Positions 5,397-5,696 of a DNA stretch of 5,696 nt are shown in pieces. The stretch is taken from assembly GCA_025061865.1 (NCBI GenBank), contig JANXAA010000163.1:1-5696 (forward strand), written 5' to 3'. Under the pieces are notes generated by a model that saw only the letters and a program-made list of their open reading frames with translations, was not told where the DNA came from and searched no databases. The position numbers and the translations under genes were made by a program. Source of the DNA: Acidobacteriota bacterium. GTDB lineage: Bacteria; Acidobacteriota; HRBIN11. The first letter of the stretch is position 1, and the number at the start of each line of letters is the position of its first letter.

Positions 5397-5696
5397 TTAC
5401 AGGGTTACGCTCCGGTGAAGCGTGCGGCGGAGAAGCCATAGAAAATACGGACCTGCCAGGGACGCCGTGAGAACCCCGACGGGAATCTCCGTCGGTGCCC
5501 ACAAGATGCGGGCCAGTGTATCACTCCACAGAATGACCAGAGCCCCGACGACGGCACTCAAGGGCAAAACCCTCCGAAAGTCGTATCCGACGACCAGTCG
5601 AACCGCGTGGGGGACGATCAAGCCGATAAAGCCGACCACGCCGGCCATCGCCACTGTCATGGCCGCCAGGGCGGCGCCGATGATCAGCCACCGGAC
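5397..5696 (-). CDS. ABC importer permease, FecCD/BtuC family, C-terminal part (5' end beyond the right edge)
   Basis: The frame is open through the window edge and gives 99 C-terminal residues; the full protein is normally about 320-350. It is an integral inner-membrane permease subunit of an importer for iron-siderophore, haem or cobalamin. Family hallmarks are G-F-I-G-L-I-V-P-H (22-30) followed by R33, G37 and D39, the loop that contacts the ATPase. Next come L-P-L-S, D59 and A-R in the next helix, then E-I-P-V-G (70-74) and a final hydrophobic segment ending W-L-L-R-R before a short basic tail. The TAA stop is at 5399-5397. An internal ATG at 5660 is not a start, because the conserved helix before the G-F-I-G-L motif extends upstream of it. 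The substrate cannot be read from this part. The periplasmic binding protein and ATPase genes are not in the window; no ATPase gene follows directly downstream. Confidence 0.93.
   Translation of the reverse strand, partial: VRWLIIGAALAAMTVAMAGVVGFIGLIVPHAVRLVVGYDFRRVLPLSAVVGALVILWSDTLARILWAPTEIPVGVLTASLAGPYFLWLLRRTLHRSVTL

Noticed and set aside
1..5696. CRISPR array, tRNA, insertion sequence or prophage remains
   Set aside because: No regularly spaced repeats, cloverleaf-like segments, transposase or integrase motifs, or terminal inverted repeats were found by eye on either strand.

Overview
This is a compact, GC-rich bacterial chromosomal segment. Sampled coding stretches have roughly 75% G+C at third codon positions. 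Shine-Dalgarno sequences of the GGAGG type precede most starts, and GTG starts are used. The gene content (RsmB, thymidylate kinase, a BtuC/FecCD-type permease, an exported amidohydrolase and a lipoprotein) fits a free-living bacterium, probably diderm. The amidohydrolase resembles ones I associate with Acidobacteriota and similar lineages, but the phylum cannot be fixed from this window. No tRNA, rRNA, transposase, integrase or CRISPR array was seen.

Left block (1 to about 2010), all on the minus strand: rsmB (16S rRNA m5C967 methyltransferase), then 16 nt later a small YHS-domain metal-binding protein, then after a C-rich leader the first 17 codons of another gene that runs off the left edge. 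That last gene has a good Shine-Dalgarno and a GTG start. Its N-terminus resembles the first beta-hairpin of ROK-type (ASKHA fold) sugar kinases, but the phosphate-binding motif is altered. The leader between it and the YHS gene holds two adjacent canonical G-quadruplex motifs on the plus strand.

Centre (2083-2832), plus strand: tmk, divergent from rsmB across a gap of about 70-85 nt. It is convergent with the amidohydrolase across a gap of about 110 nt that contains a strong imperfect hairpin.

Right block (2946-5696), all on the minus strand, in transcription order: the C-terminal 99 residues of an FecCD/BtuC-family ABC importer permease (cut by the right edge), a weak intrinsic terminator, a lipoprotein of unknown function, and a secreted metal-dependent amidohydrolase. 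The last two are 60 nt apart and probably form one transcription unit. Envelope location is the only functional link visible between them.

The genes are ordinary housekeeping and envelope functions, and I see no convincing new multi-gene system. The points most worth a second look are the truncated ROK-like gene at the left edge, the twin G-quadruplex tract, a short G-rich word shared by all three larger intergenic gaps, the hairpin in the convergent gap, and the unplaced lipoprotein beside the amidohydrolase.
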